Below, piece after piece: positions 1 through 6,216 of a stretch of 11,826 nt of DNA (within the stretch, counting starts at the first letter, position 1; each line of letters opens with the position of its first letter). The position numbers were made by a program, and so were the translations under genes. Under the pieces are notes generated by a model. It made no database searches. It worked only from the letters and a program-made list of their open reading frames with translations, and was not told where the DNA came from. This DNA is from Clostridia bacterium (GTDB lineage Bacteria > Bacillota_A > Clostridia > Christensenellales > UBA1242). The stretch lies in assembly GCA_017466005.1 (NCBI GenBank), contig JAFTUZ010000043.1, positions 1 to 11,826 on the forward strand, read 5' to 3'.

Positions 1-549
1 GCAAATATACAATCTAAAAAAGTGGCATTAACAACAGAATTTGAAATCACATTATTTCAAGCAATAATAAAAGGCGAGCATATGGATTGGTGTGTGCAGA
101 AATGTACTGAATTAGGTGTTACAAAAATAGTGCCTTTTGTAAGTAATTTTACAACAGTAAAACAAAGTGATAACAAACAAGAAAGGTTAATGCGTGTTGC
201 CATAGAGGCTTGTAAGCAAAGCGGTAGGGCGGTTGTGCCAGAAATAACGGCAATACTAACTTTTAATCAAGTGCTTGCACAGTTAAAAGAATATGAACAA
301 ATAATTGTTGCCTTTGAGCAAGAAACTGCACCAGCCAAAGATGTTATCAGTAAACTTACTAAAACAAAAAAAGTTGCTTTAATTGTGGGAAGTGAAGGCG
401 GTTTTTCTAAAAATGAAGTAGAGCAATTTATAAAACTTGGTGCAAAATCTATTTGTATGGGTAAAAACATTTTACGTGCCGAAACCGCAAGTGTTGCATT
501 ATTAAGTGCTGTTTTATATGAATTAGGAGAATGGAAAAATGAAAAATAA
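1..549 (+). CDS. rsmE: 16S rRNA (uracil1498-N3)-methyltransferase RsmE, 5' end outside the window
   Basis: RsmE is a SAM-dependent SPOUT-family enzyme that methylates N3 of U1498 in helix 44 of 16S rRNA. The reading frame is open from base 1, so the GTG at 22 is an internal Val codon and not a start. The 182 codons present correspond to the SPOUT catalytic domain; the family is usually about 240-250 residues, so the N-terminal PUA-like RNA-binding part lies upstream. Family signatures are visible: an early MDWCVQKCTELGVTKIVPF stretch, then near the C-terminus IVGSEGGFS and GKNILRAETAS, which form the SAM-binding trefoil knot (typical form GPEGGFS...ILRTETA). The final codons overlap the start of mtaB by 11 bases, implying coupled translation. 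The rsmE-mtaB order matches yqeU-yqeV of B. subtilis. The assignment is secure; only the N-terminus is unseen. Confidence 0.95.
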   Translation, partial: ANIQSKKVALTTEFEITLFQAIIKGEHMDWCVQKCTELGVTKIVPFVSNFTTVKQSDNKQERLMRVAIEACKQSGRAVVPEITAILTFNQVLAQLKEYEQIIVAFEQETAPAKDVISKLTKTKKVALIVGSEGGFSKNEVEQFIKLGAKSICMGKNILRAETASVALLSAVLYELGEWKNEK

Positions 550-1816
550 TCAAAAAAAAGTTGCTTTTTTAACATTGGGTTGTAAAGTAAACCAGTTTGA
601 AGCAGATAGTGTTGCAAAGCAATTAGAAGAAAATGGATTTATAGTTGAAAGCGAAATAACCAATGATTGTGACTATGTTATTTTATCTACCTGTGCAGTA
701 ACCAACGAGGCAGAAAGAAAATCACGCCAAATGATTGCTAAAATTAACAAATTGGCACCTAATGCTAAAATTTTAGTTTGTGGTTGTGCAAGTCAAAACG
801 AAGCCAAAAACTTTGAAGGTAAACCAAATGTAACAGTGGTTATAGGAACAAGTAGCAAACATTTATTGCCATTAATTATGGAAGAATCGGGTGCTTTTGT
901 TGTAGAACCACCTTTAGATTGGGAAGAAATGAGTGCACCTATTAAACATAGAACAAGGGCTTATGTAAAAGTGCAAGATGGGTGTAATAATTTTTGTTCT
1001 TATTGCCTTATTCCGTATGTAAGGGGAAGAAGTAGAAGTAGACCTTTAGAGCCTATTGTTATAGAGTGTTTTAATTTGGCAAAACATAGCAAAGAAATTG
1101 TTTTAACTGGTATTAATATTTCTGCTTGGGGGCTAGATATTAAAAAAGATATGATAGACCTTTTAAGTTCACTTTCTACTATAAACGCGCGTATTCGTAT
1201 AAGTTCTATGGAAATGAATATAGTTACACCAGCCTTAATTGAAACAATTAAAAAAATGACAAACTTTTGCGAGCATTTTCATTTAAGTATGCAAAGTGGT
1301 TGTGATAAAACTTTAAAAGAAATGAATCGCCATTATACATCTTCAGAATTTTTAGAAAAAGTAAAATTATTAAGAGATGCTTTTCCTAATTGTAATATAA
1401 CTACCGATTTAATTGTAGGTTTCCCTGGCGAAACTGATGAAGATTTTGAAAATACATTAGAAACTATAAAACAAGCAAAATTTGGCTTTATTCATATTTT
1501 CCCATATTCAAGAAGAGAAGGTACAGTTGCATCTAAAAAACCTATGGTAGATGCAGAAGTTGTTAAACAACGTGTTGAAAAGGTTACACAATTACGCAAT
1601 AAATTAGAAAAAGAATTTTTACAACAACAAGTTGGAACTATTCAAGAATTACTTTGCGAACAAGAAAAAGATGGCTATTTGGTTGGTCATACCAGAAATT
1701 TTACAAAAGTATATATAGATAAATCACAATTAAAGCCAGATGATTTGGTTGTTGTTCGTATAGAAAAATTATTTGAAGATGGGGTTTTTGCTCAAGTTAT
1801 AGAAAAGGTGGATTAA
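539..1816 (+). CDS. mtaB: tRNA t6A37 methylthiotransferase MtaB (radical SAM)
   Basis: MtaB adds a methylthio group at C2 of t6A at position 37 of ANN-decoding tRNAs such as tRNA-Lys, stabilising codon-anticodon pairing. The 425-residue protein has the three-domain layout of the family. The N-terminal methylthiotransferase domain (about 1-115) carries the three auxiliary-cluster cysteines C15 (LGCKVNQ), C52 (STCAVTN) and C83 (CGCASQ). The radical SAM domain (about 140-350) has the CxxxCxxC motif at C149, C153 and C156. A C-terminal TRAM-like RNA-binding domain follows (about 365-425). The LGCKVNQ opening, as opposed to the LGC.KN form, and the rsmE neighbour favour MtaB over MiaB or RimO. The start ATG at 539 lies inside the end of rsmE, with AGGAG at 525-529 nine bases upstream. 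All cluster-binding residues are intact. Confidence 0.95.
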   Translation: MKNNQKKVAFLTLGCKVNQFEADSVAKQLEENGFIVESEITNDCDYVILSTCAVTNEAERKSRQMIAKINKLAPNAKILVCGCASQNEAKNFEGKPNVTVVIGTSSKHLLPLIMEESGAFVVEPPLDWEEMSAPIKHRTRAYVKVQDGCNNFCSYCLIPYVRGRSRSRPLEPIVIECFNLAKHSKEIVLTGINISAWGLDIKKDMIDLLSSLSTINARIRISSMEMNIVTPALIETIKKMTNFCEHFHLSMQSGCDKTLKEMNRHYTSSEFLEKVKLLRDAFPNCNITTDLIVGFPGETDEDFENTLETIKQAKFGFIHIFPYSRREGTVASKKPMVDAEVVKQRVEKVTQLRNKLEKEFLQQQVGTIQELLCEQEKDGYLVGHTRNFTKVYIDKSQLKPDDLVVVRIEKLFEDGVFAQVIEKVD

Positions 1817-1823
1817 TTTATTA

Positions 1824-2486
1824 ATGACTAAACAAGAATTTATAAGCAAATTAGATGATTTGGAACTTATTACATTGCTAGTAGAAGAGATTAAAGAAAT
1901 TGATGATGAAAATATAGCCAAACAAAAATTTAATGAAACAAGTAAATTGTTTATTGATGGTTATAAAGAATTAAAACAATATTTGCAAGATAATGCGGAT
2001 GAAACTTTGAATGAAAGATTTAATAATTTATATATAGTTCAAAATGAAATTAATAAATTAAATGAATATTTTCGCTCTGAAAAAGTTTGGAAGGTAATAA
2101 AAAATAATCAAACCATATTAAAAAGTGGTAGATTATCTCTTACAAGTATTATTGATAATGAAAATAATGTTAATTTTGAAATCATAGATGACTTTTTTAA
2201 AATAGGTGACATTAATTATTTAAAAGAAGATGATGTTGCTACTTGTAATTTAAAAATAGAAAATAGATTTTTAAATAGTGCTTTAAGTATGAAAGCGGTT
2301 AAAATTATTTTAGATTATTTATTTAGCAGTAAAGTTAATAGAATAATTTTCAATTTACCAACACTAGATAAAGTTGTTGCAGATAACTATTTAAAATTTT
2401 TAAAATTACAAGATAAAGGCTATGAAGTAAATATTAAAAGTAATTTAAACTGTTTTACTTTTGAAATAAATAAAAAAGGAGAATAA
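1824..2486 (+). CDS. Unrecognised 220-residue protein, acidic helical N-terminus and possible GNAT-like C-terminal half
   Basis: I do not recognise this protein. Residues 1-90 are charged and look helical, rich in Glu, Asp, Lys and Asn, with no signal peptide or membrane segment. Residues about 105-218 alternate in a way that recalls the GNAT acetyltransferase fold: a strand near GDINYL (128-133) and another ending about 145, a long helix SMKAVKIILDYLF (155-167), a strand NRIIFNL (172-178), a helix around 185-196 ending in KGYEV (198-202), and a last strand (208-216). The helix-plus-NRI pattern is what suggests GNAT. However, the acetyl-CoA loop (Q/R-x-x-G-x-G/A) is absent; the matching place reads RFLNSALS. 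If the resemblance is real, the domain is probably not an ordinary acetyltransferase. The start ATG at 1824 lies 7 bases after mtaB, with AGGTGG about a dozen bases upstream. The gene is co-directional with mtaB and the HIT gene and base composition matches its neighbours, so it is probably expressed with them. Cytosolic location is inferred. Confidence 0.85.
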   Translation: MTKQEFISKLDDLELITLLVEEIKEIDDENIAKQKFNETSKLFIDGYKELKQYLQDNADETLNERFNNLYIVQNEINKLNEYFRSEKVWKVIKNNQTILKSGRLSLTSIIDNENNVNFEIIDDFFKIGDINYLKEDDVATCNLKIENRFLNSALSMKAVKIILDYLFSSKVNRIIFNLPTLDKVVADNYLKFLKLQDKGYEVNIKSNLNCFTFEINKKGE

Positions 2487-2487
2487 A

Positions 2488-2847
2488 ATGGAAAATTGTG
2501 TTTTTTGTAAAATCATTAAAGGGGAATTACCTTCTACTAAAAGGTATGAAGATGAAGATTTTATTATTATAGATAATATTAATCCTTTGGCAAAATTTTC
2601 TTATTTAGCAATACCTAAAAATCATTATGGCTTATTAAAACAAGCAACCACCGAAGATTCACAAGTTCTTGGAAAAATATTGAAAAAGATACCAGAACTA
2701 GAAGCGGAATTAAATTTGAAAGATGGTTATAGATTGATAGTGAATCAGGGTGAAAATGGTGGGCAAGAAATTGCACACTTGCATATTCATATTTTAAGTG
2801 GAGAAAAATTGGGTTGGCCTAATGGTATAAAACCTGATAATAAATAA
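2488..2847 (+). CDS. HIT-family (histidine triad) nucleotide-binding hydrolase
   Basis: This is a 119-residue HinT-like protein. HIT proteins form dimers that hydrolyse nucleoside phosphoramidates and aminoacyl-adenylates. The diagnostic triad HLHIHIL is present with H97, H99 and H101. Other family marks are CVFCKIIKGELPS at the N-terminus (C4 and C7, part of a zinc site in some members), NINPLAKFSYLAIPKNH, the NQGENGGQ turn before the triad, and LGWP near the end. Length is normal for the Hint branch (about 110-130). The ATG at 2488 is one base after the stop of the preceding gene, and its AGGAG (2477-2481) lies inside that gene, so the two are translationally linked. A HIT gene just before rpsU is, from memory, a common clostridial arrangement. 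The in vivo substrate cannot be inferred. Confidence 0.93.
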   Translation: MENCVFCKIIKGELPSTKRYEDEDFIIIDNINPLAKFSYLAIPKNHYGLLKQATTEDSQVLGKILKKIPELEAELNLKDGYRLIVNQGENGGQEIAHLHIHILSGEKLGWPNGIKPDNK

Positions 2848-2873
2848 ATATTTTTGCTTTAATAAAAGCATTT

Positions 2874-2910
2874 ATGCCGGCTATTGCTTAAATAGTTGGC
2901 ATTAATTTTT
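2874..2910 (+). terminator. Rho-independent terminator-like hairpin after the HIT gene
   Basis: The arms 2874-2885 (ATGCCGGCTATT) and 2891-2902 (AATAGTTGGCAT) can pair along 12 bp, with two central G-U wobbles and a five-base loop (GCTTA). An interrupted T-tract follows (2903-2910, TAATTTTT). It sits between the HIT stop and the rpsU promoter, which is where an end to the rsmE-to-HIT transcript is expected. The broken T-tract and wobbles suggest moderate strength. Confidence 0.7.
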
Positions 2911-2920
2911 AAAAAAGTGG

Positions 2921-2949
2921 TTGACTTTTTGTTGATATAGGCGTATAAT
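2921..2949 (+). promoter_or_regulatory. Sigma-70/SigA-type promoter of rpsU
   Basis: A TTGACT -35 element (2921-2926) and a perfect TATAAT -10 element (2944-2949) are separated by the ideal 17 bases. A start site near 2956 would give a leader of roughly 26 bases before the rpsU ATG. This is the best promoter in the window and fits the high expression expected of a ribosomal protein gene. Confidence 0.88.
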
Positions 2950-2966
2950 AATATAAACTAAAAACG

Positions 2967-2976
2967 AAGGTGGTGA
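2967..2976 (+). promoter_or_regulatory. Ribosome binding site that fixes the rpsU start
   Basis: AAGGTGGTGA matches the anti-Shine-Dalgarno complement AAGGAGGTGA at nine of ten bases and ends 5 bases before the ATG at 2982. It overlaps the in-frame GTG codons at 2970 and 2973, which rules those out as starts. Confidence 0.85.
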
Positions 2977-2981
2977 GAAAT

Positions 2982-3158
2982 ATGACAATGGTAGTTGTTG
3001 GCAAAGACGAAACACTTGACAGTGCTTTGAAACGTTTTAAACGTAAATGTCAAAAAGATGGCATTATTGGCGACCTTCGCAAACGTGAAGCTTACGAAAA
3101 ACCAAGTATTAAACGTAAAAAGAAAGCCGAAGCAGCAAGAAAACGTAATAGAAAATAA
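2982..3158 (+). CDS. rpsU: 30S ribosomal protein S21
   Basis: S21 is a small, very basic protein of the 30S platform near the anti-Shine-Dalgarno end of 16S rRNA, and it supports initiation. The product from ATG 2982 has 58 residues, the usual length. Family signatures are clear: [12 protein letters not shown] near residues 12-23, the [10 protein letters not shown] stretch mid-protein, and a Lys/Arg-rich tail ending RKRNRK. A longer reading from GTG 2970 would add MVRN, but those codons lie in the ribosome binding site. The gene has its own promoter and terminator, so it is probably a monocistronic unit. In B. subtilis the next gene would be yqeY; that gene is not present here. Confidence 0.97.
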   Translation: MTMVVVGKDETLDSALKRFKRKCQKDGIIGDLRKREAYEKPSIKRKKKAEAARKRNRK

Positions 3159-3160
3159 TT

Positions 3161-3195
3161 AAAATAGGGTGTTAAAACACTCTATTTTTTATTTT
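3161..3195 (+). terminator. Rho-independent terminator of rpsU
   Basis: The arms 3161-3172 (AAAATAGGGTGT) and 3177-3188 (ACACTCTATTTT) form a 12-bp stem with one G-U pair and a TAAA loop. A six-T run (3185-3190) overlaps the descending arm, followed by ATTTT. It begins two bases after the rpsU stop. The A-rich 5' side means it could also act on the opposite strand, but I see no gene there to terminate. Confidence 0.88.
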
Positions 3196-3436
3196 ATATA
3201 TTATTAGATTAAAATAAAAAAGAGCATAAAAACAAAGTTGTAAAATTCACAGCAAATATTAATACTAAAACTAAATTTTAAATTTAAACCAATATAAATT
3301 TAAATAAAAATTCTACAATTTTTTTAATACTGTGCAAAAGCATAATATCAATTTTTACGCATACTTAAGTGTTAAAATTCAGTTGTGTTAAATTTTAAGT
3401 AAAATATACTAAATTGCTATTGATTTAATAAAATGT
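3196..3436. other. AT-rich intergenic stretch without a supported gene
   Basis: No reading frame on either strand has both a plausible start and a ribosome binding site, and I see no tRNA-like or GC-stabilised RNA fold. It contains AT-only inverted repeats, for example TTTAAATTT (3277-3285) facing AAATTTAAA (3296-3304), which are expected by chance in such a sequence. One weak promoter-like pair, TTGTGT (3383-3388) and TATACT (3405-3410) with a 16-base spacer, could be an alternative upstream start for comM. Otherwise I see nothing in it. Confidence 0.6.
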
Positions 3437-3465
3437 TTGCTTTTTTTACTAATTTATGGTAAAAT
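3437..3465 (+). promoter_or_regulatory. Candidate promoter for the comM-dprA-topA operon
   Basis: TTGCTT (3437-3442) and TAAAAT (3460-3465) are spaced by 17 bases, giving a reasonable SigA-type promoter with a predicted start near 3472 and a leader of about 67 bases. Because the region is so AT-rich, matches of this quality can arise by chance. The position and the lack of a better candidate support it. An imperfect palindrome overlaps the -10 element (separate entry). Confidence 0.45.
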
Positions 3466-3480
3466 TATTTACTAATAAAT
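3452..3480. repeat. Imperfect palindrome with flanking direct repeats over the putative comM -10
   Basis: ATTTAT-G-GTAAA (3452-3463) faces TTTAC-TA-ATAAAT (3468-3480) around a four-base centre: 11 paired bases with a small asymmetric bulge. The nonamer TTTACTAAT also occurs twice in direct orientation (3445-3453 and 3468-3476), 23 bases apart, about two helical turns. It could be an operator, but AT-rich sequence makes such symmetry cheap. Confidence 0.35.
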
Positions 3481-3538
3481 TTTATATATCTTAAATGGTA
3501 ATTTTGAATTATTTGGTTACTTTAAAAGCGAGGAATTA

Positions 3539-5074
3539 ATGTTAGCGAAAATTAAAAGTTTGGGACTTGATGGTATTAAAGGATATGAAGTTAGGGTAGA
3601 GGTGGATATAAACTCTGGTTTGCCTAAGTTTGAAACCGTTGGTTTACCTGATGCTGCCATAAAAGAAAGTAAAGAACGTATTAGAAGTGCTATAAAAAAC
3701 TCTAACCTACAATTTCCTCTTACCAAAATAACAGTTAACCTTGCACCTGCCGACACTAAAAAAGAAGGACCTATTTATGATTTACCAATAGCGGTGGCTT
3801 TATTAGTTTGTGTGGGCGAAATAAAAAACGATAACATAAATGATTATACTTTTATAGGTGAACTTTCTTTAGATGGTTCAATTTGCCATATAAACGGTGT
3901 TTTGCCAGCACTTATTACTGCTAGAAGTTTGGGGCATAAAAAAGTTGTTGTTCCTTACGAGAATAAAGTTGAAGCAAGTTTTATAGATGGTTTAGATGTT
4001 TATGCGGTAAAATCATTATCAGAATTAGTTGCATTTTTAAATGGTGCAGAAGATTTAAAGCCTATTGAAAAACAAAATTTTGATAGCATAAAACAAAATC
4101 ATATAACACAAAACGATTTTTGTTATGTTAAAGGTCAAGCTTGTGCAAAGCGTGCTATGGAAATTGCTGCTGCTGGTGGACATAATATGCTAATGATTGG
4201 GCCTCCGGGTGCTGGTAAAACTATGCTTGCAAGGTGTTTGCCAACAATTTTACCAGATTTAACATTTGAAGAAGCGTTGGAAGTTACAAAAATTCATAGT
4301 ATTGCAGGTGTGTTAGACTCAAAAGAAGGTATTGTTTTAGAAAGGCCATTTCGTTCACCACATCACACATCTACAAAAATAGCCTTAACTGGTGGTGGGG
4401 CAAAAGCAAAACCAGGTGAAATTAGTTTATCTCATAATGGCGTACTGTTTTTAGATGAATTGCCAGAATATAACAGACAAACTATTGAAACATTAAGACA
4501 ACCACTAGAAGATGGTATAATTAGTATTTCTAGAATTCAATCTACTGTGGAATATCCCGCATCTTTTATGTTGATTGCTAGTATGAACCCATGCCCATGT
4601 GGGCATTATGGTAGTAAAACTCATGAATGCAGATGTACACCAACACAAATTCATAAATATTTAGATAAATTAAGTGGCCCACTTATGGATAGAATTGATT
4701 TACACGTAGAAGTAGATAATGTTACATATCAGGAATTAACTTCAGATAGTCAGCTAGAAGAAAGTAGTGAAACAATAAAAAAACGTGTAAATAATGCACG
4801 AGAAGCGCAACTTAAAAGGTTAAGCAACAGTGGGCATTATTGTAATGCTAAATTAACAACTCAAGAAATTCGTAAATATTGTGCTTTGGATAAAGATTGC
4901 GAACAATTAATAAGCGATGCTTTTGAAACATTGCAGTTATCTGCAAGGGCATATAACAGAATTTTGAAAGTTGCTAGAACTATAGCAGATTTAGAAAATA
5001 GTGAAACTATAACCTTGCTTCATTTAGCAGAAGCAATTAGTTATCGTTCTCTTGATAAAAAATATTGGTTTTAG
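3539..5074 (+). CDS. comM: ComM / YifB-family Mg-chelatase-like AAA+ ATPase
   Basis: ComM is a hexameric AAA+ helicase that extends branch migration of incoming single-stranded DNA during natural transformation; this is established mainly in Gram-negative bacteria, and the Gram-positive orthologues are less studied. The 511-residue protein has the full family layout. The N-terminal ChlI/S5-like domain (about 1-170) includes GLPDAAIKESKERI. The AAA+ core has Walker A GPPGAGKT at 221-228 and Walker B VLFLDE with D306 and E307. The characteristic cysteine cluster NPCPCG (350-355) and CRCTP (364-368) follows, then the C-terminal domain with YNRILKVARTIADLE. Length is typical (about 500-510). The ATG at 3539 has AGGAA four to eight bases upstream. 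It is the first gene of a long same-strand run and is followed directly by dprA, which supports a DNA-uptake or recombination role. Confidence 0.94.
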   Translation: MLAKIKSLGLDGIKGYEVRVEVDINSGLPKFETVGLPDAAIKESKERIRSAIKNSNLQFPLTKITVNLAPADTKKEGPIYDLPIAVALLVCVGEIKNDNINDYTFIGELSLDGSICHINGVLPALITARSLGHKKVVVPYENKVEASFIDGLDVYAVKSLSELVAFLNGAEDLKPIEKQNFDSIKQNHITQNDFCYVKGQACAKRAMEIAAAGGHNMLMIGPPGAGKTMLARCLPTILPDLTFEEALEVTKIHSIAGVLDSKEGIVLERPFRSPHHTSTKIALTGGGAKAKPGEISLSHNGVLFLDELPEYNRQTIETLRQPLEDGIISISRIQSTVEYPASFMLIASMNPCPCGHYGSKTHECRCTPTQIHKYLDKLSGPLMDRIDLHVEVDNVTYQELTSDSQLEESSETIKKRVNNAREAQLKRLSNSGHYCNAKLTTQEIRKYCALDKDCEQLISDAFETLQLSARAYNRILKVARTIADLENSETITLLHLAEAISYRSLDKKYWF

Positions 5075-5077
5075 GAG
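5073..5077 (+). promoter_or_regulatory. Ribosome binding site that decides the dprA start
   Basis: AGGAG overlaps the comM stop codon TAG (5072-5074) and lies 5 bases before the TTG at 5083. The upstream in-frame TTG at 5065 has no Shine-Dalgarno sequence of its own at the right distance and would place this AGGAG inside the gene. Confidence 0.75.
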
Positions 5078-5082
5078 TTGAT

Positions 5083-6162
5083 TTGAAACACACTTACATA
5101 TTATTTGCTTTAGCAAAATTAACTTGGAAAAAGCAATTTGATATTTTGCAAGAATATGGTTCTTCTGATAGAGTTTTTGAGCAAGCAAAAGATGGTGTAA
5201 ATTTTAAAAACTTAACATCAGAAGAAAACGAGGCAATACAAGAAATATTAAATACAAATATGATTGAAACGCATATTAAGGGGTTAGAAAAATTAAATAT
5301 TAAAATTATTTGCATTGAAGATGAAGAGTATCCTGAAAATCTTAAAAATATTTATGACCCTCCAATGATGTTATATTGCAAAGGTGATATTAGTTTATTA
5401 AAAGAAGATTGTTTGGCTGTAGTTGGTGCCAGGGTTGGTACACGTTATGGTATGGAACAAACAACAAAGTTTGCCAAAGATTTTAGTAAAGCGGGTTTTT
5501 GTGTTGTTAGTGGTCTTGCAGAAGGAACAGATGGCCACGCACATCGTGCCGTGCTTGAAGTTGAAGGTAAAACAATTGCAGTTATGGCGGGCGGGTTAAA
5601 TACTGTTTATCCTGCTATTCATACAGAATTGTTTGAGCAAATTGCCAATAAAGGTTTATTGATAAGCGAAAACTTACCAAATTATAAGCCTAAAGGATAT
5701 AATTTTATTCAAAGAAATAGGATTATTGCAGGTTTATCGTTAGGTGTTTTCGTGCCAGAGGCAAGCACAAAAAGTGGTAGTTTGCATACCGTAGAGTTTG
5801 CAATAGAAAATGGGCGAGAAGTTTTTGCTTTGCCAGGTCCTGTTGATAGCAGAGCAAGTAGCGGAACAAATCATTTAATTAAAAACTTACAAGCACATTG
5901 TGCAACCGAACCTAAAGATGTTATTTCTCGTTTTCCAAATCATAAATTAAAACAAGAAAAAGTAACAAAACAAGTTGTGCAATTAAATATGTATGAGCAA
6001 TTAGTTATAAACTGTGTGGCTAATCAAGACACGCATTTTGACGAAATAGCGAAAAAAACGCAGATGGATACAAAAAGTTTAAATAGTTTATTGACAACTC
6101 TTTCAATTCGTGGTTTAATTAAAAGGTTATCAGGAAATTATTTTCGTGGTGTAGATAAATAA
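5083..6162 (+). CDS. dprA: DNA-processing protein DprA (Smf)
   Basis: DprA binds incoming single-stranded DNA during natural transformation, protects it, and loads RecA on it. From the TTG at 5083 the product has 359 residues, the normal size. A short helical N-terminal region (about 1-70) precedes the Rossmann-like DprA core: VVGAR (113-117), SGLAEGTDGHAH starting at S143, the GKTIAVMAGG strand-turn, QRNRIIAGLS from Q210, SGSLHTVEFA from S231 and GREVFALPGP. A C-terminal winged-helix-like domain (DprA/DML1 type, about 300-357) reads as QLVINCVANQ...LTTLSIRGLIKRL. The core motifs are intact, with small departures from the usual GIDGAAH and GS-ITA wording. No ATG is available near the proper N-terminus, so TTG is inferred from the ribosome binding site. 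Placement after comM and before topA matches smf-topA in B. subtilis. Confidence 0.95.
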   Translation: MKHTYILFALAKLTWKKQFDILQEYGSSDRVFEQAKDGVNFKNLTSEENEAIQEILNTNMIETHIKGLEKLNIKIICIEDEEYPENLKNIYDPPMMLYCKGDISLLKEDCLAVVGARVGTRYGMEQTTKFAKDFSKAGFCVVSGLAEGTDGHAHRAVLEVEGKTIAVMAGGLNTVYPAIHTELFEQIANKGLLISENLPNYKPKGYNFIQRNRIIAGLSLGVFVPEASTKSGSLHTVEFAIENGREVFALPGPVDSRASSGTNHLIKNLQAHCATEPKDVISRFPNHKLKQEKVTKQVVQLNMYEQLVINCVANQDTHFDEIAKKTQMDTKSLNSLLTTLSIRGLIKRLSGNYFRGVDK

Positions 6163-6216
6163 AATATTAGTATATTAAATAGAAATATAGGTTTTGATAG
6201 AAAAGGAAGTATTTGA

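Noticed and set aside
267..617. Open frame on the minus strand across rsmE and mtaB
   Set aside because: It is antisense to two clearly identified genes, has no family features and looks like a shadow of their codon pattern.
3277..3304. AT-only inverted repeat TTTAAATTT / AAATTTAAA
   Set aside because: It has no G-C pairs, no T-tract after it and is expected by chance in this AT-rich gap, so it is not called as a terminator, origin or RNA element.
3313..3345. Minus-strand promoter-like pair (TTGCAC and TAGAAT, 16 bases apart) in the intergenic gap
   Set aside because: No gene or structured RNA follows on the minus strand; it would run only into the back of the rpsU terminator.
3159..3538. 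Search for CRISPR repeats, tRNA genes, riboswitches or insertion-sequence ends in the only long gap
   Set aside because: No regular repeat-spacer pattern, cloverleaf, T-loop consensus, GC-stabilised aptamer fold or terminal inverted repeats with target duplication could be seen.
3495..3539. A 14-codon frame (MVILNYLVTLKARN) whose TAA stop overlaps the comM ATG as TAATG
   Set aside because: It looks like a leader peptide coupled to comM, but there is no ribosome binding site before its ATG, and its own codons contain the comM Shine-Dalgarno. The overlap is probably accidental.
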